NCBI GenBank assembly: GCA_023460715.1
Contig: JAEWPH010000014.1
Location: forward strand, 1-64,000
Origin: Pseudomonadota bacterium
Lineage (GTDB): Bacteria; Pseudomonadota; Gammaproteobacteria; Burkholderiales; Burkholderiaceae_C
Reading direction: 5' to 3'
Length of the DNA: 64,000 bases
A program made the position numbers and the translations under genes. Under the pieces are notes generated by a model. That model was not told where the DNA came from. It searched no databases and was given only the letters and a program-made list of their open reading frames with translations. Positions 48,217 through 57,589 of this stretch are shown here, in pieces; position 1 is the first letter of the stretch, and the number at the start of each line of letters is the position of its first letter.

Positions 48217-49899
48217 TCAAGACGATGCATTGGAATGCAAACTGTGTAGCGCCACCAGCGCTTCCGCGTCGGTGCGGTAGAGCGCCAACCCGGCGTCGGG
48301 GACCAATGCACCGGAGCGGCGCAGGACCTGCTCCACCGGCAGCTTGATGCCGCTGACATGCAGCACACCGCCCGCTGCACGTATCAGGGACCGCAGCCGC
48401 ATGAAGGTCTCGACACCGGTCACATCAATGCGGTTGATGGGCAGCGCGAACAGGCACACATGCCGCAGGTCCGGCCGCTCGGCCAGACGCTCGGATACCC
48501 ATCGTTCCAGCGCAGCAGAAGAGGCAAAGTCCAATTCGGCGTCCAGGCGCAGTGCGAGCAAGCCCGGAGCAAGTGGCGGCAATTGCCACAGGTGACGATC
48601 CCGCAGGCTGCCGTCAGGGTGCATGCCGACCTCGATGATCCTCGGGTGCAGTCGCTGGTAGAGAAAGTGGCTGAGGTTCATCACCAGCCCCACCAGCACA
48701 CCCCAGTACATGCGAGGTGCTGTCGCCAGCGTAAGCAGGAAGGTGATGCCACCGATGGCGGCCTCGACCCGCGACACGCGCCACAGGCGGAGCATGCTCG
48801 CAGGCTTGATCAGCCCCGTCACCGCCGTCACCACTACGGCCGCCAGCACCGACTGGGGAACGTGGTAGAGCGCCGGGGTGAGCCACAGCAGCACCGCCAG
48901 CACCAGGGCCAGCGCAAACAGCGTCGCCCATCCGCTGCGGGCACCGGCATACAGATTGATGGCCGACCGCGAGAACGAGGCGCTGGTGGCGAAGCTGCCG
49001 CACAGCCCCGAGCTGATCTTGGCCATGCCGTGCGCGATGAGATCCTGGTTTTCGTTCCAGCGGGTACCGCCATGCTGATGCTCGACCTTGGCACTGGAGG
49101 CCGTCTCCAGAAAACTCACCAGCGTAACGACCAGCACCGGCATGAGCAGCGCGCCGAACTCGTCCCACGACAGCCAACCCGGCCAGTACGCCGTGGGCAG
49201 GCCCGCCGGCAGGTGTCCCACCACTGCGCCATGCGCATCGGCATAGCCCAGCGCCCAACTCGCCAGCGCCGCCAGCCCGACGATCACGATGGCGGCAGGA
49301 AACGTGGACCGCCAGCGGCGGGCCGCCACCAACAGCCCCAGGCTTGCCAAGCCAAATGCCAGGGCCGTGAGGTCGAAGTGGTGCACCGAGGGGCTGACGG
49401 CCAAGGCATGCCATGTGGTACGCAACCCGAGCAGCGCGGGTAACTGGGACGCCAGGATCAGCCATGCGGCCGCCTGGGTGAACCCGTTGAGGACAGGTGA
49501 GGTCACCAGATTGAGCAGCCAGCCGAACCGCACCACCCCTAACGCAAGTTGCAGCAGGCCGGACAACAGCGCCATCCATGCCGCCAAGGCCACCCACTGC
49601 GCACTGCCGGGCTCAGCCATGCCCGTGAGCGACGCGCCGATCAACAGGCTGGTCAGCGCCGTCGGGCCGACACCGAGCCGCGTGGATGAACTCCACAGTA
49701 CGGCAACCAAAGCGGGAACCAGCGAGGCGTAGATACCCGTGATCAAGGGCATGCCGGCCAATGCGGCATAGGCCACGCCCTGAGGCACCAGCATCAGCCC
49801 TACGGTCATCCCTGCCCAGAATTCGCCTGCCAGCAACGTGCGGTTTGGCCGTGGCCACGCGAGGAACGGAAACCAGCGATGCAGGGCGCGCATATTCAT
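48217..49899 (-). CDS. SulP-family anion transporter with STAS domain
   Basis: 560-residue SulP/SLC26 transporter. The membrane domain (about 15-400, 10-14 helices) has AGMTVGLMLVPQGVAYAALA, GIYASLVPALVAVLWSSS and SFSRSAINLYAGA. The C-terminal STAS domain spans about 440-550 (RIDVTGVETFMRL). Members move sulfate, bicarbonate or other anions; the substrate cannot be read from sequence. The ATG at 49899 or the one at 49893 may start it. Confidence 0.92.
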   Translation of the reverse strand: MNMRALHRWFPFLAWPRPNRTLLAGEFWAGMTVGLMLVPQGVAYAALAGMPLITGIYASLVPALVAVLWSSSTRLGVGPTALTSLLIGASLTGMAEPGSAQWVALAAWMALLSGLLQLALGVVRFGWLLNLVTSPVLNGFTQAAAWLILASQLPALLGLRTTWHALAVSPSVHHFDLTALAFGLASLGLLVAARRWRSTFPAAIVIVGLAALASWALGYADAHGAVVGHLPAGLPTAYWPGWLSWDEFGALLMPVLVVTLVSFLETASSAKVEHQHGGTRWNENQDLIAHGMAKISSGLCGSFATSASFSRSAINLYAGARSGWATLFALALVLAVLLWLTPALYHVPQSVLAAVVVTAVTGLIKPASMLRLWRVSRVEAAIGGITFLLTLATAPRMYWGVLVGLVMNLSHFLYQRLHPRIIEVGMHPDGSLRDRHLWQLPPLAPGLLALRLDAELDFASSAALERWVSERLAERPDLRHVCLFALPINRIDVTGVETFMRLRSLIRAAGGVLHVSGIKLPVEQVLRRSGALVPDAGLALYRTDAEALVALHSLHSNASS

Positions 49900-50083
49900 C
49901 CGGCGATTGTCGCTGCGTCTCCCCAGTTCGCATGAACGATGCCGCAGGCAATCCATTCCATTGAGACCGCTGGCGCTCCATCAGCGGCTGGGGTTGTCCT
50001 ACGGCAGCTTCGGCCGCGTCCGACCCACGCCCTCCCGCTAGCCCCCTACAGTCCGCACCATCGCCCACAGCAAGGAGAACCCC

Positions 50084-50545
50084 ATGGAAGGTAGCCCTCA
50101 AACGCAGCAACGCCCTACGTCCCGAATGATCGGCATGATGGCCGTGCTGGCACTGGCCGGCGGGCTGGTGGCATGCGACAAGAACAATGGGCAGACCGCC
50201 GGACAGCGGCTGGACTCGGCGGTCCAGAAGACGGAGCAAACGGCGGCCGATGCGCAGCGCAAAATGGAAACGGCTGCCGACCAAGCCGGCTCCGCCACCC
50301 GGGACGCGGCAGCCAAGGCCCTGGCTGTCATGGACGATGCAGGAATCACCACCAAGGTCAACGCAGGGCTGGCACAGGACCCTGACCTGAGCGCGGTGAA
50401 GATAGACGTCGACACCCGCAATGGCATCGTGACGCTGAACGGGCCTGTGAAGTCGGCTGAGGCACGCGAACGGGCGGGCAAGATCGCCCAGGGGGTCGAG
50501 GGCGTGAATTCGGTGGTCAACCAGCTGACGGTCAGCGCCGGTTGA
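50084..50545 (+). CDS. BON-domain lipoprotein
   Basis: 153-residue lipoprotein (lipobox GLVAC, Cys near residue 31) with an Ala/Gln-rich helical middle (about 40-85) and a C-terminal BON domain (about 85-150: DDAGITTKVNAGLAQDPDLS, VKIDVDTRNGIVTLNG). BON proteins such as OsmY or YraP bind phospholipid and protect the envelope under stress. AAGGAG at 50072-50077 is seven bases before the ATG at 50084. Confidence 0.88.
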   Translation: MEGSPQTQQRPTSRMIGMMAVLALAGGLVACDKNNGQTAGQRLDSAVQKTEQTAADAQRKMETAADQAGSATRDAAAKALAVMDDAGITTKVNAGLAQDPDLSAVKIDVDTRNGIVTLNGPVKSAEARERAGKIAQGVEGVNSVVNQLTVSAG

Positions 50546-50605
50546 TCCTGCGAGGCTCCCGGGGCGCCGCGTGGTGGCGCCCCGTGCGGCGCTAACATGC
50601 GGCGC

Positions 50606-51844
50606 ATGACAGCCCCGAATCCTTCTTTCAGCAGCACCACCACCCATCTCATTCACCACGGGTACGAGCCTCCCGCCGGCTTCGCGGCTCCCCAGCCCCC
50701 CGTCCACAAGGCATCGACCGTGATCTTTCCCAACGTGGCTGCCATGCGCGCCCGCGAGTGGAAAGACAAGTCCAGCTACACCTACGGTCTGCATGGCACG
50801 CCGACGACCTACCAGCTCGAGGAACGTCTGGCCACGCTGGAAGGTGGACTGCAGTGCCTGCTCGTTCCGAGCGGCCTTGCGGCGATTGCGAATGTAGCCC
50901 TGGCCCTGCTGCGTACCGGCGACGAAGTACTGATTCCAGACAATGCCTATGGGCCGAACAAGTCCCTGGCGGAAGTCGAGTTGCGCCATTACGGGATCCG
51001 TCACGTGGTCTATGACCCGCTCGACCCTGCCGACCTGGAGGCGAAGATCACGTCCGCCACCAAACTGGTGTGGCTGGAGGCAGCGGGCTCCGTGACGCTC
51101 GAATTTCCCGACCTCATCGAGCAGGTGCGCATCTGCCGGCGGCATGGTGTGACCACGGCACTGGACAACACCTGGGGCGCCGGCCTGGCCTTCGCCCCGT
51201 TCGATCTGCTGGGCGACGGGCAACTGGGGGTGGACATCTCCGTGCACGCCCTCACCAAGTACCCCAGCGGCGGGGGCGATGTACTCATGGGCAGCATTAC
51301 CACCCGCGACCAGCCGCTGCACCTGCGCATCAAGCTGACGCACATGCGGCTCGGCCTGGGTGTGGGCGGCAACGATGTGGAAGCGGTGCTGCGCTCCCTG
51401 CCGAGCGTATCGCTGCGCTACCACGCCCACGATGCGGCGACGCGGAGCCTGGCGCGGTGGATGACGGGACAGCCCGGTATCGCCCAGGTGCTGCACCCCG
51501 CCCTCGAAGACTCACCCGGCCATGCGCACTGGAAGCAGCTGTGCGGAAAGTCGAATGGCGGCACTGGCGCTGCCGCAGGCCTGTTCAGCGTGGTGATCGA
51601 TCCGCGCCATGGACAGCAGCAGATCGACGCCTTCTGCGACGGGCTGCGCCTGTTCAAGATCGGCTACAGCTGGGGCGGCCCCATGAGCCTGGTGGTGCCG
51701 TACGACCTGCCGTCGATGCGCAGCGGACCGTCCCATCACCTGAAGCCGGGTACGGTGGTGCGCTTTTCCGTCGGACTGGAGGCCGTGGACGACCTGCGCG
51801 ACGACCTCGCGCAGTCGATGGCCCGCGCCTTTGCGGTGGCCTGA
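50606..51844 (+). CDS. metC: Cystathionine beta-lyase
   Basis: 412-residue PLP enzyme of the Cys/Met-metabolism family. Lys218 in HALTKYPSGGGD forms the Schiff base, Asp187 in TALDNTW contacts the ring nitrogen, and PSGLAAIANVALALL and YTYGLHGTPTT are typical of MetC. It cleaves cystathionine to homocysteine, pyruvate and ammonia. No ribosome site is visible; a TAACAT box just before the start suggests a nearly leaderless mRNA. An ATG at 50597 is an alternative. Confidence 0.9.
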   Translation: MTAPNPSFSSTTTHLIHHGYEPPAGFAAPQPPVHKASTVIFPNVAAMRAREWKDKSSYTYGLHGTPTTYQLEERLATLEGGLQCLLVPSGLAAIANVALALLRTGDEVLIPDNAYGPNKSLAEVELRHYGIRHVVYDPLDPADLEAKITSATKLVWLEAAGSVTLEFPDLIEQVRICRRHGVTTALDNTWGAGLAFAPFDLLGDGQLGVDISVHALTKYPSGGGDVLMGSITTRDQPLHLRIKLTHMRLGLGVGGNDVEAVLRSLPSVSLRYHAHDAATRSLARWMTGQPGIAQVLHPALEDSPGHAHWKQLCGKSNGGTGAAAGLFSVVIDPRHGQQQIDAFCDGLRLFKIGYSWGGPMSLVVPYDLPSMRSGPSHHLKPGTVVRFSVGLEAVDDLRDDLAQSMARAFAVA

Positions 51845-51943
51845 ACGCTCACGCGCGGCCCGCGAACGCTAGTAATTAGGGCCCGCGACCGACCCAATCG
51901 GCCCCATGCTGTTACATTGATCCATCACTGAGAAGGACATACC

Positions 51944-52135
51944 TTGGCAACACCCAACTACGGCTACGAAAAACGCCAGCGCGAACTCGCAAAGAAGAAG
52001 AAGAAGGAGGAAAAGCTGCTGGCCAAGTCACAGCGCAAAACCGACGAACCTAACCCTGGACAGGAATCTCCGGACGATGCGCCTACCAGCGATGGCGGAC
52101 ATGACGGCGCTACCGCGCCCCGGAGCGACAGCTAG
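51944..52135 (+). CDS. Small charged hypothetical protein (63 aa)
   Basis: 63 residues beginning at a TTG with AAGGAC five bases upstream. The N-terminal half is strongly basic (YGYEKRQRELAKKKKKEEKL), the C-terminal half acidic, Pro- and Ser-rich. The N-terminal motif looks like a conserved family of small betaproteobacterial proteins (recollection). Function unknown. It follows metC by 99 bases. Confidence 0.65.
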   Translation: MATPNYGYEKRQRELAKKKKKEEKLLAKSQRKTDEPNPGQESPDDAPTSDGGHDGATAPRSDS

Positions 52136-52217
52136 GCCTGATGCGGCGTCTTCAGGCAGCGTCTCGGCTCGGCCGGCCCCCAGCGTGCGCCAGCCGCAGC
52201 CGCTCAGCGCAGGCCCG

Positions 52218-52883
52218 TCATGGCAGCAGCTTGCGCAGTTCCGGCCACACGTTGGCCAGCATGATCGGATGCGCTTCCGCCCGCGGGTGAATGCGGTCCG
52301 GCTGGAACATGCGGGTCGGGTCCGGACCGTCCGCCACCCCCTTGAGCAGGAACGGGACGACAGGCACCTTCTGGGAGGCGGCCACCGAGGCAAACAGCCC
52401 GGAGAAGCGCCGGGCGTAGTCGGTACCGTAGTTGGGTGGTACCTGCATGCCCACCAGCAGCACGTTGGCACCCGTCTGCTGAGCAGCCCGGGTCATGGCC
52501 ACCAGGTTGTCCTCGGTGTTTTTCAGCGGTAGCCCGCGCAGCGCGTCGTTGCCACCCAGTTCGATCACTACATGCGTAGGCCGGTGCTGCGACAGCAGGG
52601 CAGGCAGGCGCGAGCGGCCACCCGATGTCGTGTCGCCGCTAACGCTCGCATTCACAACCCGGCCCGCAATCTTTTCTTCAAGCAGCCGCTTTTCGAGCAG
52701 TGCCACCCAGCCAGTGCCACGGGCGAGCCCGTACTCGGCGCTCAGTGAGTCCCCCAACACCAGGATGACCGGCGATGACTGCGCGCCCTTGCTCTGGGCC
52801 AGGGCGGGCGAAGAGCAAAGCCCCGCGAGCAGGCCGACTGAAGCTGCCAAGATAAAGTCACGCCGACGCTCTGTCCGATTCAC
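52218..52883 (-). CDS. tesA: TesA-type SGNH arylesterase / lysophospholipase
   Basis: 221-residue periplasmic SGNH hydrolase. Catalytic blocks: LVLGDSLSAEYGL (Ser), a Gly in SGDTTSGG, GGND (Asn), and DRIHP (Asp/His). The signal peptide contains RRRDFILAASVGLLAG. AGGAG stands seven bases before the GTG at 52883, so this start is preferred to the ATG at 52898. It is divergent from a ybbA-like ATPase gene, as in E. coli. Confidence 0.9.
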   Translation of the reverse strand: MNRTERRRDFILAASVGLLAGLCSSPALAQSKGAQSSPVILVLGDSLSAEYGLARGTGWVALLEKRLLEEKIAGRVVNASVSGDTTSGGRSRLPALLSQHRPTHVVIELGGNDALRGLPLKNTEDNLVAMTRAAQQTGANVLLVGMQVPPNYGTDYARRFSGLFASVAASQKVPVVPFLLKGVADGPDPTRMFQPDRIHPRAEAHPIMLANVWPELRKLLP

Positions 52884-52896
52884 TGCTGAACTCCTC

Positions 52897-53613
52897 ATGT
52901 CCGATCATTCCTCCGTGCCGCTCCAGCCCCATGATTCCGCAGCCACCGCCATCATCGCGGTGGAACATGTGCACAAGTCCGTGACGGACTCCACGGGTAC
53001 GCTCGACATTCTGCGGGATATCGATTTCCGCCTGGCGCCAAGGGAAACCGTGGCCATCGTCGGGGCGTCCGGGTCGGGCAAGAGCACCTTACTATCGATC
53101 GTGGCGGGGCTGGACACGCCCACCCGGGGTACGGTGCATCTCGACGGACAGGACCTGTTTGCACTCAGCGAGGATGAGCGTGCTGCGCTGCGTGCACAGA
53201 AGGTCGGCTTCGTCTTCCAGAGTTTTCAGCTGATGGCCAATCTGACCGCACTGGAAAACGTCATGCTGCCGCTGGAGCTCGCCAACCGACGGGACGCACG
53301 GCAGCTGGCTGCGGAAATGCTCGGCCGCGTGGGCCTGGGCCAGCGGCTGGGCCACTACCCCAAGGTGCTCTCCGGCGGGGAACAGCAGCGGGTGGCGCTG
53401 GCACGGGCCTTCGTGGTGCAACCAGCGGTGCTGCTGGCCGACGAACCTACCGGCAGCCTGGACTTCGCCACGGGCGAGACGATCATGCGGCTGATGTTCG
53501 ACCTGAACCGCGAACTTGGCACGACCCTCGTGCTCGTCACCCATGACCGCGCCATCGCCGACCAGTGCGAGCGCCGGATCACCATCGAAGCGGGACGGAT
53601 CGCACCGCATTGA
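52897..53613 (+). CDS. ybbA: YbbA-type ABC transporter ATP-binding protein
   Basis: 238-residue ATPase of the LolD/MacB-like group. Walker A GASGSGKSTLLS, signature LSGGEQQRVALARAF, Walker B VLLADEPTGSLD, and LVTHDRAIADQC. Its divergence from tesA matches the E. coli ybbA-tesA pair, but the usual permease partner (ybbP) is not downstream; a pirin gene on the other strand follows after 84 bases. The partner may be elsewhere. No good ribosome site is seen. Confidence 0.88.
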   Translation: MSDHSSVPLQPHDSAATAIIAVEHVHKSVTDSTGTLDILRDIDFRLAPRETVAIVGASGSGKSTLLSIVAGLDTPTRGTVHLDGQDLFALSEDERAALRAQKVGFVFQSFQLMANLTALENVMLPLELANRRDARQLAAEMLGRVGLGQRLGHYPKVLSGGEQQRVALARAFVVQPAVLLADEPTGSLDFATGETIMRLMFDLNRELGTTLVLVTHDRAIADQCERRITIEAGRIAPH

Positions 53614-53697
53614 TGCTGGGCCTGGCCTCCCTCTACGCGCCAAGCCCCGGCGATCGGCCGTGGGCGCACGCCATCCGCCGCTGGTGCCTGAGCAACC

Positions 53698-54588
53698 TCA
53701 GGGCTTGAAGCGGCGTTCGGGCAGCGGAATCCATTCCGTTTCGCCCGGCACCTGGCCCATCGCCTGGTCTTCCCAGTCCTGGGCCGCCTGCACGATGCGG
53801 TCCTTGCGACTGGAGACGAAGTTCCACCACATCTGCCGCGGCGCGTCGAGCGCGTCGCCGCCGATCACCATGCAACGCGCACCGGAGTCGCCCGTGGCCT
53901 CCAATGCCGTGGCCTCGCCCGGACGCAGCGTGGCCAGGGTGTGTTCAGCGATAGGCTCGCCATCCAGCGCCAGCGCGCCGGACACGGTGTAGACCGCCAT
54001 CTCCTGCGCCAGCGGCGGCAGCTCCCATCGCGCGCCCCGCTCCAGCTGCACGTCGAGGTACAGCGTGGGCGACAACGTGGCGACCGGAGACACCTGGCCG
54101 AATGCCTCGCCGATCAAAACGCGCACGCGGCTGCCCTGGGCCTCGACCACCGGGATGTCCCTGGCGGGCGTGTGCACAAAGGTCGGCGCGGTCTCTTCGT
54201 GCGCCAGCGGCAGGGCGGTCCAGAGCTGGATGCCATGGTTCACGTAGGTACTTGCCGCCAGCGACTCGGGACGGCGCTCCGAATGCACGATGCCGCGGCC
54301 GGCCGTCATCCAGTTGATGGCGCCCGGCTCGATCTGCTGCACCGAGCCCAGGCTGTCGCGGTGCATGATCGCCCCTTCGAACAGGTAGGACACGGTGGCC
54401 AGGCCGATGTGTGGATGGGGCCGCACGTCGTACTCGGCCGACGGCTCGACCGTGACCGGGCCGAAGTGGTCGAAGAAGATGAAGGGCCCGACGGAACGGC
54501 ATTGCAGTGCCGGCAGCAGGCGCCGCACGGTAAAGCCGCCGCCCAGGTCCTTGTGGTGGCCGGTGAGCCGCAGCAGGCCGGGGTTCAT
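53698..54588 (-). CDS. Pirin-family protein 1
   Basis: 296-residue bicupin of the pirin family. The N-terminal metal cupin has FDHFGPV, VRPHPHIGLATVSYLFEG (His pair) and MTAGRGIVHSERR; the C-terminal cupin carries the pirin_C domain. Bacterial pirins often have quercetin-dioxygenase-like activity or respond to oxidative stress (family knowledge). Its ATG overlaps the OsmC stop (ATGA), so it is translated together with that gene. Confidence 0.9.
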   Translation of the reverse strand: MNPGLLRLTGHHKDLGGGFTVRRLLPALQCRSVGPFIFFDHFGPVTVEPSAEYDVRPHPHIGLATVSYLFEGAIMHRDSLGSVQQIEPGAINWMTAGRGIVHSERRPESLAASTYVNHGIQLWTALPLAHEETAPTFVHTPARDIPVVEAQGSRVRVLIGEAFGQVSPVATLSPTLYLDVQLERGARWELPPLAQEMAVYTVSGALALDGEPIAEHTLATLRPGEATALEATGDSGARCMVIGGDALDAPRQMWWNFVSSRKDRIVQAAQDWEDQAMGQVPGETEWIPLPERRFKP

Positions 54589-55031
54589 GGCTGCACTCCC
54601 GCTGCGCCTGCCACCGCAGCGCCCTGCGGTGCCCGCTCGACGCGGGTGGTGATCTCGGTGGTCACCGCCGTCATCAGCTTGTGCAAGGGGCACTTGGCGG
54701 CCACGGCTTCCAGCTCCGCGAGCTGTGCGTCGGTCAGGTCGCCCTGCACCAGCAGCCGGGTGGCAAGCCGGTAGGTGCCAGCCCGCTCCGCCGATGCATC
54801 ACGGTCCACGGCCGTCTGCACATCCTCCACGGCCCAGCCCTTGCGACGGGCGTACCAGAGCACGGTCAGCGCCTTGCAGGCACCCAGCGCCGCGTCATAC
54901 AGGTCGTGCGGGCTGGGGCCGGCGTCGCTGCCGCCCTCCTCCACACTCCCGTCGGCGATCAGCGCATGGCTGCGGATGGTCACCGCCTGCCCCATGGGCA
55001 AATCGGCGATGCGTTGCAGTTGAACCGTCAT
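54585..55031 (-). CDS. OsmC/Ohr-family peroxide-stress protein
   Basis: 148-residue OsmC-family thiol peroxidase candidate. Reactive cysteines are in LGACKALTV (near 52) and AAKCPLHKLM (near 113). Family members reduce organic hydroperoxides. It is followed by pirin 1 with a four-base overlap and preceded by a flavodoxin, forming a stress-defence group. Confidence 0.88.
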   Translation of the reverse strand: MTVQLQRIADLPMGQAVTIRSHALIADGSVEEGGSDAGPSPHDLYDAALGACKALTVLWYARRKGWAVEDVQTAVDRDASAERAGTYRLATRLLVQGDLTDAQLAELEAVAAKCPLHKLMTAVTTEITTRVERAPQGAAVAGAAGVQP

Positions 55032-55084
55032 GGGTGCTCTCCCGGAGGCAAAGGATGCAATCTAACCGGTCTGCAGTGCGGCGG

Positions 55085-55639
55085 TCAGCCGCGCAGCTTG
55101 GCGGCGATGTCGGCCACGCGCTTGCCGAACAGCTTGGCGGTGTCGAGGTCGCCCTGGGGGATCTCCGTCACGCTGGCGTCGGAAGGCGACTGCACCAGCA
55201 GGCCGACGGAGCCGCCCAGGTTGTTGACGTCCTGCCGCGTGGCGGCCTTGCTGTTGGCCGGCAGCAGACCCAGGCTCACCCAGATGCCGCCGTGCTGCGA
55301 GGCCAGCGTCTGCAGGTAGCCGAGCGTGACGGACTTGTCGCCGCTGAAGCTGGCGCTGTTGGTGAAACCGGCGAACACCTTGTCCTGCCAGCCGCGGGTG
55401 AACCAGGCCTTGGAGGAGGCATCGGCGAACTTCTTGAACTGCCAGCTCGGGCCGCCCATATACGTGGGGGTGCCGAAGACGATGCCGTCCGCGTCGGCCA
55501 GCTGTTCCCAGCCGCCGTCGGGCAGGTTGCCGTCCGCGTCGATCGCCAGCAGGTCGGCGCCAGCGCCCTCTGCCACATGCTGCGCAACGCGCTGGGTATG
55601 GCCGTAGCCGGAGTGGTAAACGACGACGATCTTTGCCAT
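55085..55639 (-). CDS. Flavodoxin-family NAD(P)H:quinone/FMN reductase
   Basis: 184-residue WrbA-like flavoprotein. The FMN loop is VVYHSGYGHTQRVAQ (residues about 6-20); GTPTYMGGPSWQFKKFAD and TNSASFSGDKSVTLGYLQTL are family features. Expected role: two-electron quinone reduction, protecting against redox cycling. It sits 53 bases upstream of osmC in the same direction. Confidence 0.9.
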   Translation of the reverse strand: MAKIVVVYHSGYGHTQRVAQHVAEGAGADLLAIDADGNLPDGGWEQLADADGIVFGTPTYMGGPSWQFKKFADASSKAWFTRGWQDKVFAGFTNSASFSGDKSVTLGYLQTLASQHGGIWVSLGLLPANSKAATRQDVNNLGGSVGLLVQSPSDASVTEIPQGDLDTAKLFGKRVADIAAKLRG

Positions 55640-55696
55640 GGTGATTGCTCTCTTTGAAGGGTAAAGGTTAAAAGTCAACACTAACGGGAAGAATCA

Positions 55697-55743
55697 CGGG
55701 CCAGCCCTTTGCCGGCGCCGCATGATGCTATCGAAATTGCATG
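55697..55743 (-). repeat. Mini-element copy H (intergenic)
   Basis: On the minus strand: TTTCGATAG then CATCATGCGG, AAAGG and GCTGGCCCG, with one base missing relative to the family spacing; the left end has diverged. It lies between the flavodoxin and the second pirin. Confidence 0.4.
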
Positions 55744-55756
55744 AAGTCTGCCGAGG

Positions 55757-56458
55757 TCAGGCGGCAAGATCGAACACGATCACCTCGGCGTCCCGCCCGC
55801 CGGACAGTTCCAGCCGGGCATCGCCCTCCAGCAGGGCCGCATCGCCGGCCTTGAGCGCTGCGCCGTTCACATCCAGTGCGCCGCGCACCAGGTGCACATA
55901 GGCCTTGCGGGCCGGGTCCAGCGGCAGCGCTGCGGTCTCGCCGCCGTCGAAGAGGCCGGCATACATGGCGGCATCGGCGTTGATGCGGACCGAGCCCTGA
56001 GCCCCGTCCGGCGACGCGACGAGGCGCAGGTGGCCGCGTTTCTCGGCGTCCGGGAAGGTCTTCTGCTCGTAGCCGGGCGCCACGCCCAGCCGGTCCGGCT
56101 CGATCCAGATCTGGAAGAAGTGCGTCGTCTGGCCCTGCGCATGGTTGAACTCGCTGTGCATCACACCCGTGCCCGCACTCATGCGCTGCACATCGCCGGG
56201 CGGAATGGCCTTCACGTTGCCCATGCTGTCCTTGTGGGCCAACTCGCCCGACAGCACGTAGCTGATGATTTCCATGTCCTTGTGGCCGTGGGTGCCGAAG
56301 CCCGTGCCCGGGGCGATGCGGTCCTCGTTGATCACGCGGAGGTTGCCCCAGCCCATGTGGAGGGGATCGTGGTAACCAGCAAACGAGAAGCTGTGGTACG
56401 AGTGGAGCCAGCCATGGTCGGCGTGGCCCCGGTCCTGGGATTTGCGGAGGGTGAGCAT
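55757..56458 (-). CDS. Pirin-family protein 2 (YhhW/YhaK type)
   Basis: 233-residue pirin. The metal-binding cupin has FGTHGHKDMEIISYVLSGEL, AGTGVMHSEFNH and the entry LHSYHSFSFAGYHDPLHMGW typical of YhhW, which has quercetinase activity in vitro. AAAGGAG six bases before the ATG at 56458 fixes the start. It is divergent from a LysR gene and in line with the flavodoxin-osmC-pirin 1 genes. Confidence 0.92.
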   Translation of the reverse strand: MLTLRKSQDRGHADHGWLHSYHSFSFAGYHDPLHMGWGNLRVINEDRIAPGTGFGTHGHKDMEIISYVLSGELAHKDSMGNVKAIPPGDVQRMSAGTGVMHSEFNHAQGQTTHFFQIWIEPDRLGVAPGYEQKTFPDAEKRGHLRLVASPDGAQGSVRINADAAMYAGLFDGGETAALPLDPARKAYVHLVRGALDVNGAALKAGDAALLEGDARLELSGGRDAEVIVFDLAA

Positions 56459-56532
56459 GGAAGCGCTCCTTTCAATGCCTTCACTGTAGAAGCCGAACCC
56501 TCTCGCAAGGCAGAGCACGCTTGAAGAGATCA

Positions 56533-56547
56533 TTCAAACGAATTGAA
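56533..56547. promoter_or_regulatory. Candidate LysR operator
   Basis: TTCAA-N5-TTGAA inverted repeat (contains T-N11-A) between the divergent pirin 2 and LysR genes, 17 bases before the LysR ATG. Another TTGAA lies at 56521-56525. Confidence 0.4.
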
Positions 56548-56563
56548 CTAACATGCGCTCATC

Positions 56564-57502
56564 ATGCAAAACGCCCGAGATGCCCTGACCCCGGACAGCC
56601 TGTCGATGCTGCAGGTGATCGCCGATACGGGCAGCTTCGCCGCAGCGGCGCGCCAGTTGGGGCTGGTACCCAGTGCCCTGACCTACCGCGTGCGGCAGAT
56701 CGAGGACGCGCTCGACGTGCTGCTCTTCAACCGCAGCGCGCGGCAGGCGCGACCGACGGAAGCGGGCACGGAATTGTTGCGCGAAGGCGCACGCCTCCTG
56801 GCCGATGTGGACGCCGTGGCCAACCGTGTGCGCCGCGTGGCAACCGGCTGGGAGCCCCAGTTGACGATCGCCGTGGACGGAGTGGTCTCGCCCACGACCA
56901 TGCTGGAACTGGTCGAGGCCTTCTACGCGCTGCAGCCGCCCACGCGCCTGAAGCTGCGCGACGACATCCTCAACGGCACGCTGGAAGCGCTTACCTCCGG
57001 CCACGCAGACCTGGCGATCGGCGTGGCCGTGCCGGCGGGCAACATCGCCGGGCTGCAGCAGGCGCCGCTAGGCGATGTGCTGTTCCATTTCGTCGTGGCG
57101 CCGCACCATCCGCTGGCCAGCGCCCCCGAACCGCTGACCGATGCCATGCTGCGCGAGCATCGCGTGATCGCCGTGGCCGATTCCGCGCAGCGCGGCGGCG
57201 TGACCATGGGCATCCTGGGCGGACAGGACGTACTGACCGTGGACACCATGCAGGCCAAGGTCCGCGCGCAGTTGCGGGGGCTCGGGGGCGGCTTTCTCCC
57301 GGAATCCATGGTCCGCCCCTACATCGACGCAGGCCGGCTCGTGGCGCGCCAGGTCGCGCGGCCGGGGCGCAGCGTGCGCGTGCACTACGCCTGGGGCGGG
57401 CCCGGCTTCTCGTCGCCCGGGCGGGCCCTGCAGTGGTGGCTGACGCAGCTGCAAAGCGCCACCACGCGCAGCGCACTGCTGGAAAACCATCACCATTTCT
57501 GA
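56564..57502 (+). CDS. LysR-family regulator divergent from pirin
   Basis: 312-residue LysR regulator. HTH about residues 8-68 (SLSMLQVIADTGSFAAAARQ, then PSALTYRVRQIED, LFNRSARQARPTEAG) and an effector domain about 95-300. It is divergent from pirin 2 and likely controls the pirin/flavodoxin/OsmC genes in response to an electrophile (inference from arrangement). The ATG at 56564 follows an AT-rich 105-base intergenic region holding a palindrome. Confidence 0.9.
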   Translation: MQNARDALTPDSLSMLQVIADTGSFAAAARQLGLVPSALTYRVRQIEDALDVLLFNRSARQARPTEAGTELLREGARLLADVDAVANRVRRVATGWEPQLTIAVDGVVSPTTMLELVEAFYALQPPTRLKLRDDILNGTLEALTSGHADLAIGVAVPAGNIAGLQQAPLGDVLFHFVVAPHHPLASAPEPLTDAMLREHRVIAVADSAQRGGVTMGILGGQDVLTVDTMQAKVRAQLRGLGGGFLPESMVRPYIDAGRLVARQVARPGRSVRVHYAWGGPGFSSPGRALQWWLTQLQSATTRSALLENHHHF

Positions 57503-57589
57503 CGACTGCGCTGGCGCCGTTACCAATGGCCCGTGTAGAGTGGAATCGACATCCAACGTCCCGCATTCCCCTCGTCAGAAAGGCCTGCC

